Below, piece by piece: positions 8,535 through 15,448 of a stretch of 64,000 bases of DNA. A program made the translations under genes and the position numbers. Within the stretch, counting starts at the first letter, position 1. Every line of letters begins with the position of its first letter. The notes under the pieces are model-generated. The model saw nothing but the letters and a program-made list of their open reading frames with translations, was not told where the DNA came from and searched no databases. The DNA comes from an uncultured Rhizobium sp. (GTDB taxonomy: Bacteria > Pseudomonadota > Alphaproteobacteria > Rhizobiales > Rhizobiaceae), in the NCBI GenBank assembly GCA_945952045.1, contig CAMFHE010000026.1:1-64000 (forward strand). The letters run 5' to 3'.

Positions 8535-8819
8535 ATGTTCAAGATGAAGAAGGGTTCGATCACGGCGAAATCTGCTGTGAAAAATGAATTTGTTCCTCAT
8601 TCGCGCTACATGACGCTTGATTCCAACGTAATGCGCAAAGCAAGCTGGTTAGAAAGTTTTGGTAGCATAACGCTGGGTTCAAGCGTGGCGCCAACGAAAT
8701 TGCATGTCAATTGCTATGGAATGCGCGGCGATATGTACGCGCTAGCGTTTGACTACCGTAAAGGCTTGGATTACCTACTAGCGCGGGAATCGACAAAGAA
8801 AGTCAAAGAAGCGCTTTAA
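8535..8819 (+). CDS. Hypothetical 94-residue phage protein
   Basis: Not recognised. It is basic at the N-terminus (MFKMKKGSITAKSAVKNE) and otherwise a small mixed alpha/beta-like sequence with no membrane segment. A good AGGAG precedes the ATG. Its stop overlaps the start of the following membrane protein (TAATG), so the two are translationally coupled. Base composition is lower in GC than the structural genes. Position beside int, with its own leader hairpin, suggests expression in the lysogen; a superinfection or stress role is a guess. Confidence 0.6.
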   Translation: MFKMKKGSITAKSAVKNEFVPHSRYMTLDSNVMRKASWLESFGSITLGSSVAPTKLHVNCYGMRGDMYALAFDYRKGLDYLLARESTKKVKEAL

Positions 8820-9481
8820 TGGATGATCAGCAGGACGACGTGGAACAAGATGTACGAAGCGTCGTTGAAGCTGGGCTGAAAGAGGTCGTTCCCGATCTTC
8901 AGGACGTTATTCAGCAGAAGACCGGTAAGCGTCTATCTGAAGCGGAACTACAGAAAATTATCGAGCCTGCATTAGCAGAGGTTGCAACGGAGATTACGTT
9001 CAAAGCCTCGCATGCCTATGTGGGCCCGATGCCTAGCCCTCACGTCATGCAGGGCTACGCTCAACTCTATCCAGATGCACCGGCGCAGCTTTTCCAGCAA
9101 TTTAAAGCAGAGCAAGATCACCGCCATAATTGGGAAAATCAGGCTCTACGCGTAACCGCCGCAGAGGGTCAGCGGCGAGATAATGGTGCCTATATTATTG
9201 CGGCTTGCGGGATCGCATGTGCCGCATTTATCGCATACCTGGGTGCGCATGCTATCGGCGCCGTCCTCGCAGGCGCCGTTGTTCTCGGTGGCGGCGCATT
9301 GGTTTTGGGGCGTCAGTTCCTCGCAAGCCATGACGAAAATGGAACCAAGGTTACTGTGAATTCGGATGATCAAGGCGAGCATAGAGACGTGCGCAGCCAG
9401 CAATCGTCGAGAAAGCAAAATACCCGTGTAAAGCAACACAAGGGGCGGCAAGGTGGTAGTTCCGGACGCTCGGCCGGCTAA
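8819..9481 (+). CDS. DUF2335 domain membrane protein
   Basis: A 220-residue protein. Residues about 65-115 carry the DUF2335 signature (GPMPSPHVMQGYAQLYP and a QFKAEQDHRHNWENQAL helix). Two adjacent hydrophobic segments follow (AYIIAACGIACAAFIAYLGA and AVLAGAVVLGGGALVLG), then a long hydrophilic basic tail. DUF2335 is a predicted membrane family of unknown function frequent in phages and islands. Coupled to the preceding gene; its 3' end overlaps the convergent 9478 gene by 4 bases. Confidence 0.75.
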   Translation: MDDQQDDVEQDVRSVVEAGLKEVVPDLQDVIQQKTGKRLSEAELQKIIEPALAEVATEITFKASHAYVGPMPSPHVMQGYAQLYPDAPAQLFQQFKAEQDHRHNWENQALRVTAAEGQRRDNGAYIIAACGIACAAFIAYLGAHAIGAVLAGAVVLGGGALVLGRQFLASHDENGTKVTVNSDDQGEHRDVRSQQSSRKQNTRVKQHKGRQGGSSGRSAG

Positions 9482-9678
9482 TCATTCATCCTGCAAAGCC
9501 TTGACTTGATTCTCCTCCGCGCTGCCTCGACGCGGTTGCCGCTAGCCAGCAGCTTTTCCCGATCATCTTCTAGCTTATCAAAGAGCGTCCATAGCCGGTC
9601 TTCGCCCGGCATGTTCTCAATGATCGTCAGAACATTTTCCAAGGCGCGGTCGATGTCTGCGACAGTTACGGGCTTCAT
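9478..9678 (-). CDS. Hypothetical small helical protein, last gene of the leftward early operon
   Basis: A 66-residue, mostly charged helical protein (VTVADIDRALENVLTIIENM, then a basic end). Start ATG 9678 overlaps the exonuclease stop as ATGA, the coupling seen through this operon. Function unknown. Confidence 0.6.
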   Translation of the reverse strand: MKPVTVADIDRALENVLTIIENMPGEDRLWTLFDKLEDDREKLLASGNRVEAARRRIKSRLCRMND

Positions 9679-10256
9679 CGGCGCGTCGCTTCCGGACCTG
9701 ATAGCGACGAGGCGGGCGCGGATTGTGCAGGTGCGATGCATTCCGCAATGATGCCGTAGGCCTCGATGACGCCCAGCGCCTGCGATTTGGCGTCGTCGAG
9801 CGCATTGTGCGCCGTGCCGATGTAGGGGTGGCGCGTGCCGGCGATATCCAGCAGGGTGCGAACGTCGCGTGTGGCGCGGTAGTGCCAAGGGGTCTGCATG
9901 TTGCAGGCTCGGAAGGCGGATTCCAGCAAGACGAGATCAAACGAAGGCGGCTTTGCCCAGATGCGGGTCGCCTTTACGCGCTGGACGAAGCAACTGAAGG
10001 TGTACAGGGCGGCACTGATTGGCAGGTCGCCGGCAAAGGCCGCCTGCTGCGCCTCTTGCGACTGCGCAATCCACCACCCAATCGTGCCGACGTCCATGGT
10101 CAGGCCGGCAGCGACCGCCGACTGAGCTTCGATCGCTTCATAGAATTCATTGCCTAGTGCGCCGGTCTCGGCGTCGAAGGAGACGGCGCCGATGCTGAGA
10201 ATGACGCTGCCCGGCGCGGTGCCCAACGTCTCGATGTCGATCATGAGGTCACGCAT
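9675..10256 (-). CDS. 3'-5' exonuclease, DEDD superfamily
   Basis: A 193-residue RNase H-fold exonuclease of the Rv2179c/exonuclease VIII type. The first DED motif is at the N-terminus (MIDIETLG), the second aspartate in SFDLVLLE and the last in HNALDDAKSQA. The WWIAQSQEAQQAAF segment is typical of the phage members. It probably processes DNA or RNA ends during replication or recombination. Start ATG 10256, directly preceded by GTGATCACC. Confidence 0.85.
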   Translation of the reverse strand: MRDLMIDIETLGTAPGSVILSIGAVSFDAETGALGNEFYEAIEAQSAVAAGLTMDVGTIGWWIAQSQEAQQAAFAGDLPISAALYTFSCFVQRVKATRIWAKPPSFDLVLLESAFRACNMQTPWHYRATRDVRTLLDIAGTRHPYIGTAHNALDDAKSQALGVIEAYGIIAECIAPAQSAPASSLSGPEATRR

Positions 10257-10261
10257 GGTGA

Positions 10262-10609
10262 TCACCCGAACCGAACAGCGGTGACGGGGAAGGCGCGGGC
10301 GGCGGAGGGGGCGCAGAAGCCGAAATAATCCATGCCGTCGAGCGTCGAGCAATAGCGCATCCAGCCGGTGAAGGGCTGCGGCTCGCCGGCTTCTTCGAGA
10401 ATTTCGGCCATGTCCTCGGCGAAGCCGGGGCCAAGTTCGCGGAAGGCTTCGACGATGCCGCTGGCGGCGTCGGTCATGAGCGTTTCGATATCGACATGGC
10501 CGCGCACGAAGGCGGCGTAAGGCAGGTTGTCGGGCGTTGCCAGCGCGGTCCATGCTTGCGCGGCGGCCGGGGTCATTTCCGGGTATTCGAGGGTCAGGGC
10601 GTTAAGCAC
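10262..10609 (-). CDS. Hypothetical phage protein (115 residues)
   Basis: An acidic helical protein (MLNALTLEYPEMTPAAAQAW) with no recognised domain. It sits between the exonuclease and the 10602 gene on the same strand and overlaps the latter by 8 bases, so it is part of the leftward operon. GC-rich third positions support coding. Confidence 0.7.
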   Translation of the reverse strand: MLNALTLEYPEMTPAAAQAWTALATPDNLPYAAFVRGHVDIETLMTDAASGIVEAFRELGPGFAEDMAEILEEAGEPQPFTGWMRYCSTLDGMDYFGFCAPSAARAFPVTAVRFG

Positions 10610-10928
10610 GGGTGGCCTCCTGCAGCGCCAGGCGATGCATGCTGTTGAAGGGCAGGGAAACGGGAACGATCCGGCGTTGGCCGCTCGGGGTCATGACGAT
10701 GCGGCGCACGACCGTCTTGCGGTCGTCGCTCTGCGGCGCGATGGCGCTGAATTCTTTCAGCCACTCGTCGCCATGGTTGGCGATCAGGGTTTTGATCTCT
10801 TTGAAGCGGTCGCCGCCCATGGCGCGCATGATGGTGTAGGCGGCCTGGCCGGAGAGGAAGCGCATCTTGATCTCTGCTTCGTCGAGGTCGGCCGGCTTGG
10901 TGCGGGATTTGTCGGTGTAATTGCGCAT
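10602..10928 (-). CDS. Hypothetical phage protein (108 residues)
   Basis: Basic N-terminus (MRNYTDKSRTKPADLDEAEI), then a helical body and the end SLPFNSMHRLALQEATRA. No recognised family. The operon context next to DUF2303 and the exonuclease suggests an early accessory function. Confidence 0.7.
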   Translation of the reverse strand: MRNYTDKSRTKPADLDEAEIKMRFLSGQAAYTIMRAMGGDRFKEIKTLIANHGDEWLKEFSAIAPQSDDRKTVVRRIVMTPSGQRRIVPVSLPFNSMHRLALQEATRA

Positions 10929-10988
10929 CGGTCTGGTTCCGGGGAAAGGTGGGGAGCGTCGCGGCTCCCCTTTTTCGTTTCGGGCGGG

Positions 10989-11888
10989 TTACGCTTCGGG
11001 CGCGCCCTCGAAGCGCGGCAACTCGGTTGCCAGCGCGGCGCGGATGAGGTCGGCGCGCACCTGCTTGGTGACGTGGACGTCGGGCCGGAAAAGCTGGATG
11101 CTCCAGTTGATCTTGCCTTCTTTCACGCGGTAACGCAGGCGCACCGGAATGCGGCAACGCTCGCCATCGAAGAACGGCGCGACGCAAAGAATGAAAATGC
11201 CGGGAACGTCGATCGGGGCGCCGCTGGCGTCCTTGTGCTCCTCCTCGAAGACGATCTGGCTTTCGCCGCTCTGGGTCTTGACCGCGGTGCGCACGCGCAT
11301 TTCCGCGTTGATCTGCAGGCCGCGCGATAAGGTAATCAGGTCGGACGGCTCTGCCACGCGGGTGCGGAAATTGATGTTGAAGCTGTTCTTCTCCGCGTCA
11401 TCGGGCGATGCCAGGTCTTCGATATGATCTTCGATGAACTCGGCGAATTCGGTCTGGTTGAGCGGCTTGCCGTTGATAGCAAGCCATGCCTGCCAGTCTT
11501 CGGAAAGCGGGAAGGCGTAGTGAATACGGTGCTTGCAGTTCGCCGGCTCGTCGTCGTGGTAGTCGATGATCGCGGTAAGCGATGGCTTACGCCAATCGGT
11601 CATCGCAAAAATTGCGCTGGCTGCGGTCTTGTGGCGCTCGACCAGTTCGATGAAGCTATCGAGCGTTTCGATTTTCGCGGTGCCGACCACGCGCTCGGGG
11701 CGGTTGCGCCAGGGCGTGAATAATTCGTAGACGCTCTGCACCTGGCCGTTGTTGCGGTTGAGCAGGGCGGGAATGTTCTCCGGCAGGCCGGGATAGCCAT
11801 CCGGTCGGTCGATGGTCACGATGTCCGTCATCGCCGCCTGGGCAAGGTCGGCGACGTTTTCGATGGCGGTTCCGTTCAATTCGGTCAC
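10989..11888 (-). CDS. DUF2303 family phage protein (YfdQ-like)
   Basis: A 299-residue protein with the family hallmarks: the LPENIPALLNRN start region, SVYELFTPWRNRPERVVGTA, then FAMTDWRKPSLTAIIDYHDD and HYAFPLSEDWQAWL. DUF2303 proteins occur in early operons of many temperate phages (YfdQ in E. coli CPS-53); function is not established. It lies 60 bases upstream of the 10602 gene and 24 bases downstream of the 11913 gene. Confidence 0.82.
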   Translation of the reverse strand: MTELNGTAIENVADLAQAAMTDIVTIDRPDGYPGLPENIPALLNRNNGQVQSVYELFTPWRNRPERVVGTAKIETLDSFIELVERHKTAASAIFAMTDWRKPSLTAIIDYHDDEPANCKHRIHYAFPLSEDWQAWLAINGKPLNQTEFAEFIEDHIEDLASPDDAEKNSFNINFRTRVAEPSDLITLSRGLQINAEMRVRTAVKTQSGESQIVFEEEHKDASGAPIDVPGIFILCVAPFFDGERCRIPVRLRYRVKEGKINWSIQLFRPDVHVTKQVRADLIRAALATELPRFEGAPEA

Positions 11889-11912
11889 TGGGCTTCCTTT
11901 CAGGTTGAAGGC

Positions 11913-12266
11913 TTAGAAACTGCGGTTGGGATCGACGATGCGCGGGCCGCCGACCCAATCGGCTTGCCGCTGGTGCTCGGTGGAAAGCGTGCCGTCGTCG
12001 AGAAGGAAGAGGTGCGTGGTCTTGCGCGGGAGGTCCGGCAGTTTGACCTTCGGATTCTTGGCGCTGATCTCGATCATCTCGCCGCCCTGGCGCACGACAA
12101 GTTCGAGTTCGATGGTCACCTTTGCCTTGAAGATGCCGAGCGGATTTTCCTGCGCCAGCCCGGCAAGATGGGCCTGCGTGTCGCGCATCGTGTTGGACAG
12201 TTCGGCATTCAGGTCGCCGCCTTCCAGATACGGAAACAGGTTCTTCACTTCGGATATGATTGCCAT
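11913..12266 (-). CDS. Hypothetical phage protein commonly paired with DUF2303
   Basis: 117 residues, beta-rich in the middle (KAKVTIELELVVRQGGEMIEI), ending in LDDGTLSTEHQRQAD. No recognised domain. The position directly upstream of DUF2303 suggests the two work together; this is inference from context only. Confidence 0.65.
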   Translation of the reverse strand: MAIISEVKNLFPYLEGGDLNAELSNTMRDTQAHLAGLAQENPLGIFKAKVTIELELVVRQGGEMIEISAKNPKVKLPDLPRKTTHLFLLDDGTLSTEHQRQADWVGGPRIVDPNRSF

Positions 12267-12279
12267 CCTGGCTGTCCTT

Positions 12280-12408
12280 TCAGGAAATGAGGGTCGCTAT
12301 GGTGCCAAGGGCGCATGTCAGCGCGATCGACACGACAGCGGCGACAAGGGCGAAGTCGTTGCCCGCGCCGGCGCTGGCCAGCGGGCGGTTAGGCGTGAAG
12401 CGATTCAT
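12280..12408 (-). CDS. 42-residue single-pass membrane microprotein
   Basis: Starts MNRFTPNRPLASAGAG and then carries a hydrophobic helix (FALVAAVVSIALTCALGTIA). It overlaps the end of the XRE regulator gene by 20 bases and ends 14 bases before the 11913 gene's start, filling the operon exactly. No family recognised; the tight packing supports it being a gene. Confidence 0.5.
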   Translation of the reverse strand: MNRFTPNRPLASAGAGNDFALVAAVVSIALTCALGTIATLIS

Positions 12409-12748
12409 GGGCGTTTCCGATGACCAGCTTGGCGATCTTCGCCAGCGTGCGTTCGGCGCTGATGCGGCCGGCGGTGCGGGTGGTCAGTTCGATACGGGCT
12501 TCGTTGTCGTCGGCCTCGTGGATTGGGCCGATGATGTCGCTGGCTTCGCAGCCAAGGGCGCGGCAGATGTGAACCAGCTTAGAGAGCGAAATACGGTTCG
12601 TGCCCTTTTCATATTTCTGCACCTGCTGGAAGGTGACGTCGATTTCCTTGGCCAGCGCGCTTTGCGAAATGCCGCGCAGGGTGCGGACATTGCGCAGGCG
12701 TGCGCCGGCATCCCGGTCGATCTGATCCGGCTGCTTTTCTTTCTGCAT
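12389..12748 (-). CDS. XRE-family transcriptional regulator
   Basis: 119 residues with an N-terminal helix-turn-helix (LRNVRTLRGISQSALAKEIDVTFQQVQKYEKGTNRIS; recognition helix around VTFQQVQKYE). The rest is a helical tail. The sequence is of the rhizobial chromosomal type (QVQKYEKGTNRIS). It lies inside the leftward operon, so it may adjust early gene expression or act as an anti-repressor. Confidence 0.85.
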   Translation of the reverse strand: MQKEKQPDQIDRDAGARLRNVRTLRGISQSALAKEIDVTFQQVQKYEKGTNRISLSKLVHICRALGCEASDIIGPIHEADDNEARIELTTRTAGRISAERTLAKIAKLVIGNAHESLHA

Positions 12749-12818
12749 GGGGGTTTTCCTTCATCCGTTTCGGATGCCGGCCCGCGCGTGAGGGCCGGTT
12801 ACCGAAATGGATCGCGGA

Positions 12819-13013
12819 TCAGGAAAAGCGTCGGTTGGCCTGGCGGTTCGCCTCGCGGGCGGCGTCATTGGCGTACTGGTCGATCTGCTTCGGCGTGAAT
12901 TCCTGCAACAGGTCGTCGCGGGTGCAGTCGCCGCGGTCGCGCATGAAGGCGGCCATATCGGCCTTGACGTCGCGAAGGTTGACGGTTGCGGTGTCGGTGG
13001 TTTGGGTCTGCAT
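12819..13013 (-). CDS. Hypothetical protein, first gene of the leftward operon
   Basis: About 64 residues (MQTQTTDTATVNLRDVKADM), hydrophilic, with RDDLLQEFTPKQIDQYANDA. ATG 13013 was chosen because GGAG lies 8 bases upstream; an upstream ATG at 13031 is possible. The gene lies right beside the inverted repeat at 13039-13061, which may be its operator. Function unknown. Confidence 0.6.
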   Translation of the reverse strand: MQTQTTDTATVNLRDVKADMAAFMRDRGDCTRDDLLQEFTPKQIDQYANDAAREANRQANRRFS

Positions 13014-13038
13014 GGCTGGCTCCGAGTGCATGTATCGT

Positions 13039-13061
13039 TTGCTTGAAATCGTTCAAAGCAA
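13039..13061. promoter_or_regulatory. Candidate repressor operator for the leftward operon
   Basis: An inverted repeat with arms TTGCTTGAA and TTCAAAGCAA around ATCG (one extra A in the right arm). Its left part TTGCTTGAAA is identical to 14171-14180 beside the repressor gene. It sits between the divergent starts of the leftward operon (13013) and the 13175 gene, in an AT-rich stretch. Confidence 0.5.
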
Positions 13062-13174
13062 TTCACGCACAAAGGGAACCACACGTTTTCGAAAAATTCA
13101 AGATATGCTTTAAAAATAATTCGAGCCAAAATTGTCTCGACTCACGCGGGAAAAGAATCAAGAATGCGAACGAA

Positions 13175-13486
13175 ATGAGAACAGAGGTTGCGTCAATGCG
13201 TGGAGAATTCGGGCCAAAATTGAGTGATGCGTCGTCGCTTTCGATAGAATGCGCGGACTGCGGGCATTCGCGATGGCGCCGAATCAGTGAATTCTACGCG
13301 ACTGGTTTTAAGCCGACCGACCTCATCGAGAACGTCTCACGGCGTCTGGCTTGCTCAAATTGTAGGGGTGATGGATTGCCGGGAAAAAATATCATGGTCC
13401 AGGCAGCATTTGTTTGCGTCGATGCGCAGATAAAAGCGGAGGCGTGGGTTATCTCTAAAAGCCAAACAACTCGCGCGGCGGGATAA
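13175..13486 (+). CDS. Hypothetical zinc-ribbon protein
   Basis: About 103 residues with two CxxC knuckles (ECADCGHSRW and ACSNCRGDG) spaced 39 residues apart, a pattern for one bound zinc. Alternative start at ATG 13196. It is convergent with the repressor gene and overlaps its end by 32 bases. Codon use is less GC-biased than in the structural genes. Possibly a nucleic-acid or protein adaptor; no family recognised. Confidence 0.6.
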   Translation: MRTEVASMRGEFGPKLSDASSLSIECADCGHSRWRRISEFYATGFKPTDLIENVSRRLACSNCRGDGLPGKNIMVQAAFVCVDAQIKAEAWVISKSQTTRAAG

Positions 13487-14189
13487 TGCGCCACATGTTC
13501 TTGAGTGAATATGCGTCAAAAGTCCGTTCGCCTGCGGGATTATATTGCTCGCAGATTATATCGGCTTTCGTTCGGCGAATGAGCTTCTTTACGTATGCTT
13601 TGCCGCTTGTCTCGCCGTCGCTGGGATACATCTCAATCAATACATGATCGCCCGGTACGGGCGCTCTTCCGCCACAGTAGAGAAGCTCACCCGGGTCGTA
13701 CCTTGGGACCATACTGTCCGTCAGAATGTGGACGGCAAACACGCCCTTGATATGGGCTAGGCCCGGAGGTCTTCGGACGTAGCCGGCAACTTCTCCGTTC
13801 AAGGAGAAATCACCGTCGTCGCCTCCGACAGCACCGCCTAGAACCGGGACGTCCATGGGTCCAAGATTGATGACATGATTGTCGGATACGATCTCCGCTT
13901 CGTTAAGCGACTCATCGTTCGAATTCCACTCAACCTTCCCATTTGCGAGCGCATTCGCGTTGACGCCGAGGTATGCCGCAATCTTGATCAGGTTTTCTGT
14001 CGAAGGGAGATTGTTGCCGATCTCCCAGTTGCCAACAGCTGCAACATGAACGCCGACATGTGTAGCGATGTCTTGCATTACCTTCGCCCGCTGCTTGCGT
14101 GCGCTACGAATGGCCGCTCCGACCAAAACAGCCATCTCGTTTTTCTTTTTCATGGCCGTATTTGAAAGAGTTGCTTGAAAGGTGTCCAT
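13455..14189 (-). CDS. CI-like phage repressor (XRE HTH plus S24/LexA-type peptidase)
   Basis: 244 residues. N-terminal helix-turn-helix (RKQRAKVMQDIATHVGVHVAAVGNWE) and C-terminal LexA-fold domain with the serine in LTDSMVPRYDPGELLYC and the general-base lysine in SGKAYVKKLIRR. A glycine-rich linker around VLGGAVGGDDG is the likely self-cleavage region. This is the probable lysogeny repressor, inactivated on RecA activation. Two starts are possible: ATG 14189 with AAGGAA well placed, or ATG 14153. Divergent from the Cro-like gene with repeated TTGAAAG half-sites between and around the starts. Confidence 0.88.
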   Translation of the reverse strand: MDTFQATLSNTAMKKKNEMAVLVGAAIRSARKQRAKVMQDIATHVGVHVAAVGNWEIGNNLPSTENLIKIAAYLGVNANALANGKVEWNSNDESLNEAEIVSDNHVINLGPMDVPVLGGAVGGDDGDFSLNGEVAGYVRRPPGLAHIKGVFAVHILTDSMVPRYDPGELLYCGGRAPVPGDHVLIEMYPSDGETSGKAYVKKLIRRTKADIICEQYNPAGERTFDAYSLKNMWRIIPPRELFGF

Positions 14190-14229
14190 TTAAGATTTCC
14201 TTGAAAGATTTTTCGAGTTGTGCTTTCAA
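14162..14229. promoter_or_regulatory. Divergent CI/Cro operator region
   Basis: TTGAAAG occurs at 14162, 14175 and 14201 in direct orientation and CTTTCAA at 14223. The direct copies are spaced 13 and 26 bases, i.e. in steps of 13. The motif lies over the start of the repressor gene and the start of the Cro-like gene, as expected for a phage immunity switch. Confidence 0.55.
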
Positions 14230-14456
14230 TGGCCGCCATGAGGGAAAATCTTGCTATCAAGGCTCTGACAGACGCTATCGTTGCGGCCGGAAGCTCCAGC
14301 GCGCTTGCACGTTGCATTGGCGTGTCGCCGCAAGCAGTTGCGCAATGGAAGGTCGTGCCCGCCGAACGAGTCCTGTCGGTTGAGACCGCGACGGGCATTT
14401 CCCGCTATGAACTCCGCCCCGACGTCTTCGGCCCCGCTCCGGAGGCCGCAGAATGA
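14229..14456 (+). CDS. Cro/YdaS-like DNA-binding protein
   Basis: 75 residues of the YdaS/Cro antirepressor type (ALTDAIVAAGSSSALARCIG, VSPQAVAQWKVVPAERVLSV, ETATGISRYELRPDVFG). Divergent from the CI-like repressor, so it probably opposes it early in lytic growth. An in-frame GTG at 14220 and ATG at 14238 are alternative starts. CTTTCAA overlaps the start, which would allow control by CI. Confidence 0.83.
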   Translation: MAAMRENLAIKALTDAIVAAGSSSALARCIGVSPQAVAQWKVVPAERVLSVETATGISRYELRPDVFGPAPEAAE

Positions 14457-14759
14457 TGGCCTCCGTTCTTTCGATTGCCGCTGCCACCTCCTCCGGGCTT
14501 CGGCATGGCCCCGCCGCGTTGCTCCTCCTCCCAGGCGCGGCGGGGCTCCCTTGTTCCCGAACCGCGCGTCGTTCTCCGCAGGCCTGCGCGCGGCCCCTTG
14601 GCCGGAGCGGTCCCGGTTTTGCGTCCCGTTCCGGCCATCTTCTCTTTCCCCGTTCATGTGGTCCCCCGTGATCTGCTGACGGACTGACGATCTCAATTTT
14701 CAGCATTTCCCACCACGGGAAAACGCGCGGGAATTTCCCGGCGCGGGAAAGGTTTTGCC
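14457..14759 (+). other. Stretch without a clear gene between the Cro-like and CII-like genes
   Basis: Two overlapping open frames exist: one from ATGATG at 14453 (to 14671, coupled to the Cro stop) and one from TTG 14475 (to 14687). Neither encodes a recognisable sequence, and both are rich in Arg, Pro and Ala from GC-rich composition. A short coding leader is possible. The right end carries the palindromes listed separately. Confidence 0.4.
14706..14750. promoter_or_regulatory. Two TTTCCC-N5-GGGAAA palindromes upstream of the CII-like gene
   Basis: Palindromes at 14706-14722 (spacer ACCAC) and 14734-14750 (spacer GGCGC), 28 bases apart start to start; a further GGGAATTTCCC overlaps the second. 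The second ends 9 bases before the ATG at 14760. The spacing and position fit a dimeric regulator acting on the right-hand operon, possibly by blocking initiation or translation. Confidence 0.55.
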
Positions 14760-15254
14760 ATGTCTTCAGAAGCCTGGTTCCACCGCGTCAAGGCTGCGCA
14801 GCGCGATCTCATCAAGCTGGTCGGCGGTATCGAGCGCGCCTCCGATGTTTCTTCCGTCTCGCCCAGCCATATCGGTCGCATGAACAACGCCCGCGATACC
14901 GACCTGATGCCGCTTTCCGTGGTCTGGGCGCTGGAAAACGATTGCGGCGTACCGATCGTCACGCAGGCCATGGCTGAACTGTCCGGCCGCCGCTTGTCGG
15001 ACCCCGACGCGGACCACAAGGCGAATATCGACGTGCTGACCTCCTATTCGGAAGTCATGCAGCGCGCATCGGCGCTGATGGGCACCGCGGCGCTTGCCAT
15101 TGCCGATGGCAACATCACCCCGGCCGAAAGCGCATCCATGGATCGCGAGGCCGCCAGCCTCGAACGCGGCCTTGCCGACCTGCGCCGCGCGCTCGCCATC
15201 GTCAAGGCGAATGGCGGCGGCAAGGCGGAATTGCGCGTCGTGCGGAGTGAATGA
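14760..15254 (+). CDS. CII-like phage regulatory protein (putative)
   Basis: 164 residues. The N-terminal half (AAQRDLIKLVGGIERASDV, SVSPSHIGRMNN, DLMPLSVVWALENDCGVPIV) resembles the phage regulatory protein CII/CP76 group found at this place in temperate phages of alphaproteobacteria. The C-terminal half is helical (SMDREAASLERGLADLRRAL). AAAGG precedes the ATG. It heads a long rightward operon in which almost every gene overlaps the next by 1-4 bases. The family assignment is by pattern, not search. Confidence 0.6.
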   Translation: MSSEAWFHRVKAAQRDLIKLVGGIERASDVSSVSPSHIGRMNNARDTDLMPLSVVWALENDCGVPIVTQAMAELSGRRLSDPDADHKANIDVLTSYSEVMQRASALMGTAALAIADGNITPAESASMDREAASLERGLADLRRALAIVKANGGGKAELRVVRSE

Positions 15255-15445
15255 TGCAGCCGCGCTTCTCCCCCCATCTTCTCGTCAAACAGGCCCGCTT
15301 CGCGCGGGTCTTGCAGCTTTGGCGGGCCGAAGGCCTGTCGACGACCGCCATCGCCGAACAGTTGAGCATCGACGAAGTCGAGGTCTGCAACCTGCTCGAA
15401 GAAGCCGGCGACACCTGCCACGGTTTCGAAAGGCGGGCGATATGA
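15251..15445 (+). CDS. Small helix-turn-helix protein
   Basis: 64 residues: HTH-like segment (FARVLQLWRAEGLSTTAIAE, then QLSIDEVEVCNLLEE). It starts in the ATGATG that overlaps the previous stop. Its last 17 codons lie in the 56-bp repeat found again at 16414-16469. Possibly a DNA-binding regulator or an excisionase-like factor; function not assigned. Confidence 0.65.
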   Translation: MMQPRFSPHLLVKQARFARVLQLWRAEGLSTTAIAEQLSIDEVEVCNLLEEAGDTCHGFERRAI

Positions 15446-15448
15446 CGG
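15393..15448 (+). repeat. 56-bp direct repeat, copy 1
   Basis: Matches 16414-16469 with one mismatch (C15421 versus T16442). It spans the last 17 codons of the small HTH gene and the ATG of the next gene. The copies are offset by 1,021 bases and flank the ParB-like gene. Confidence 0.9.

Noticed and set aside
14453..14687. Two overlapping short frames after the Cro-like gene
   Set aside because: Neither has a recognisable protein sequence; kept only as an uncharacterised stretch.
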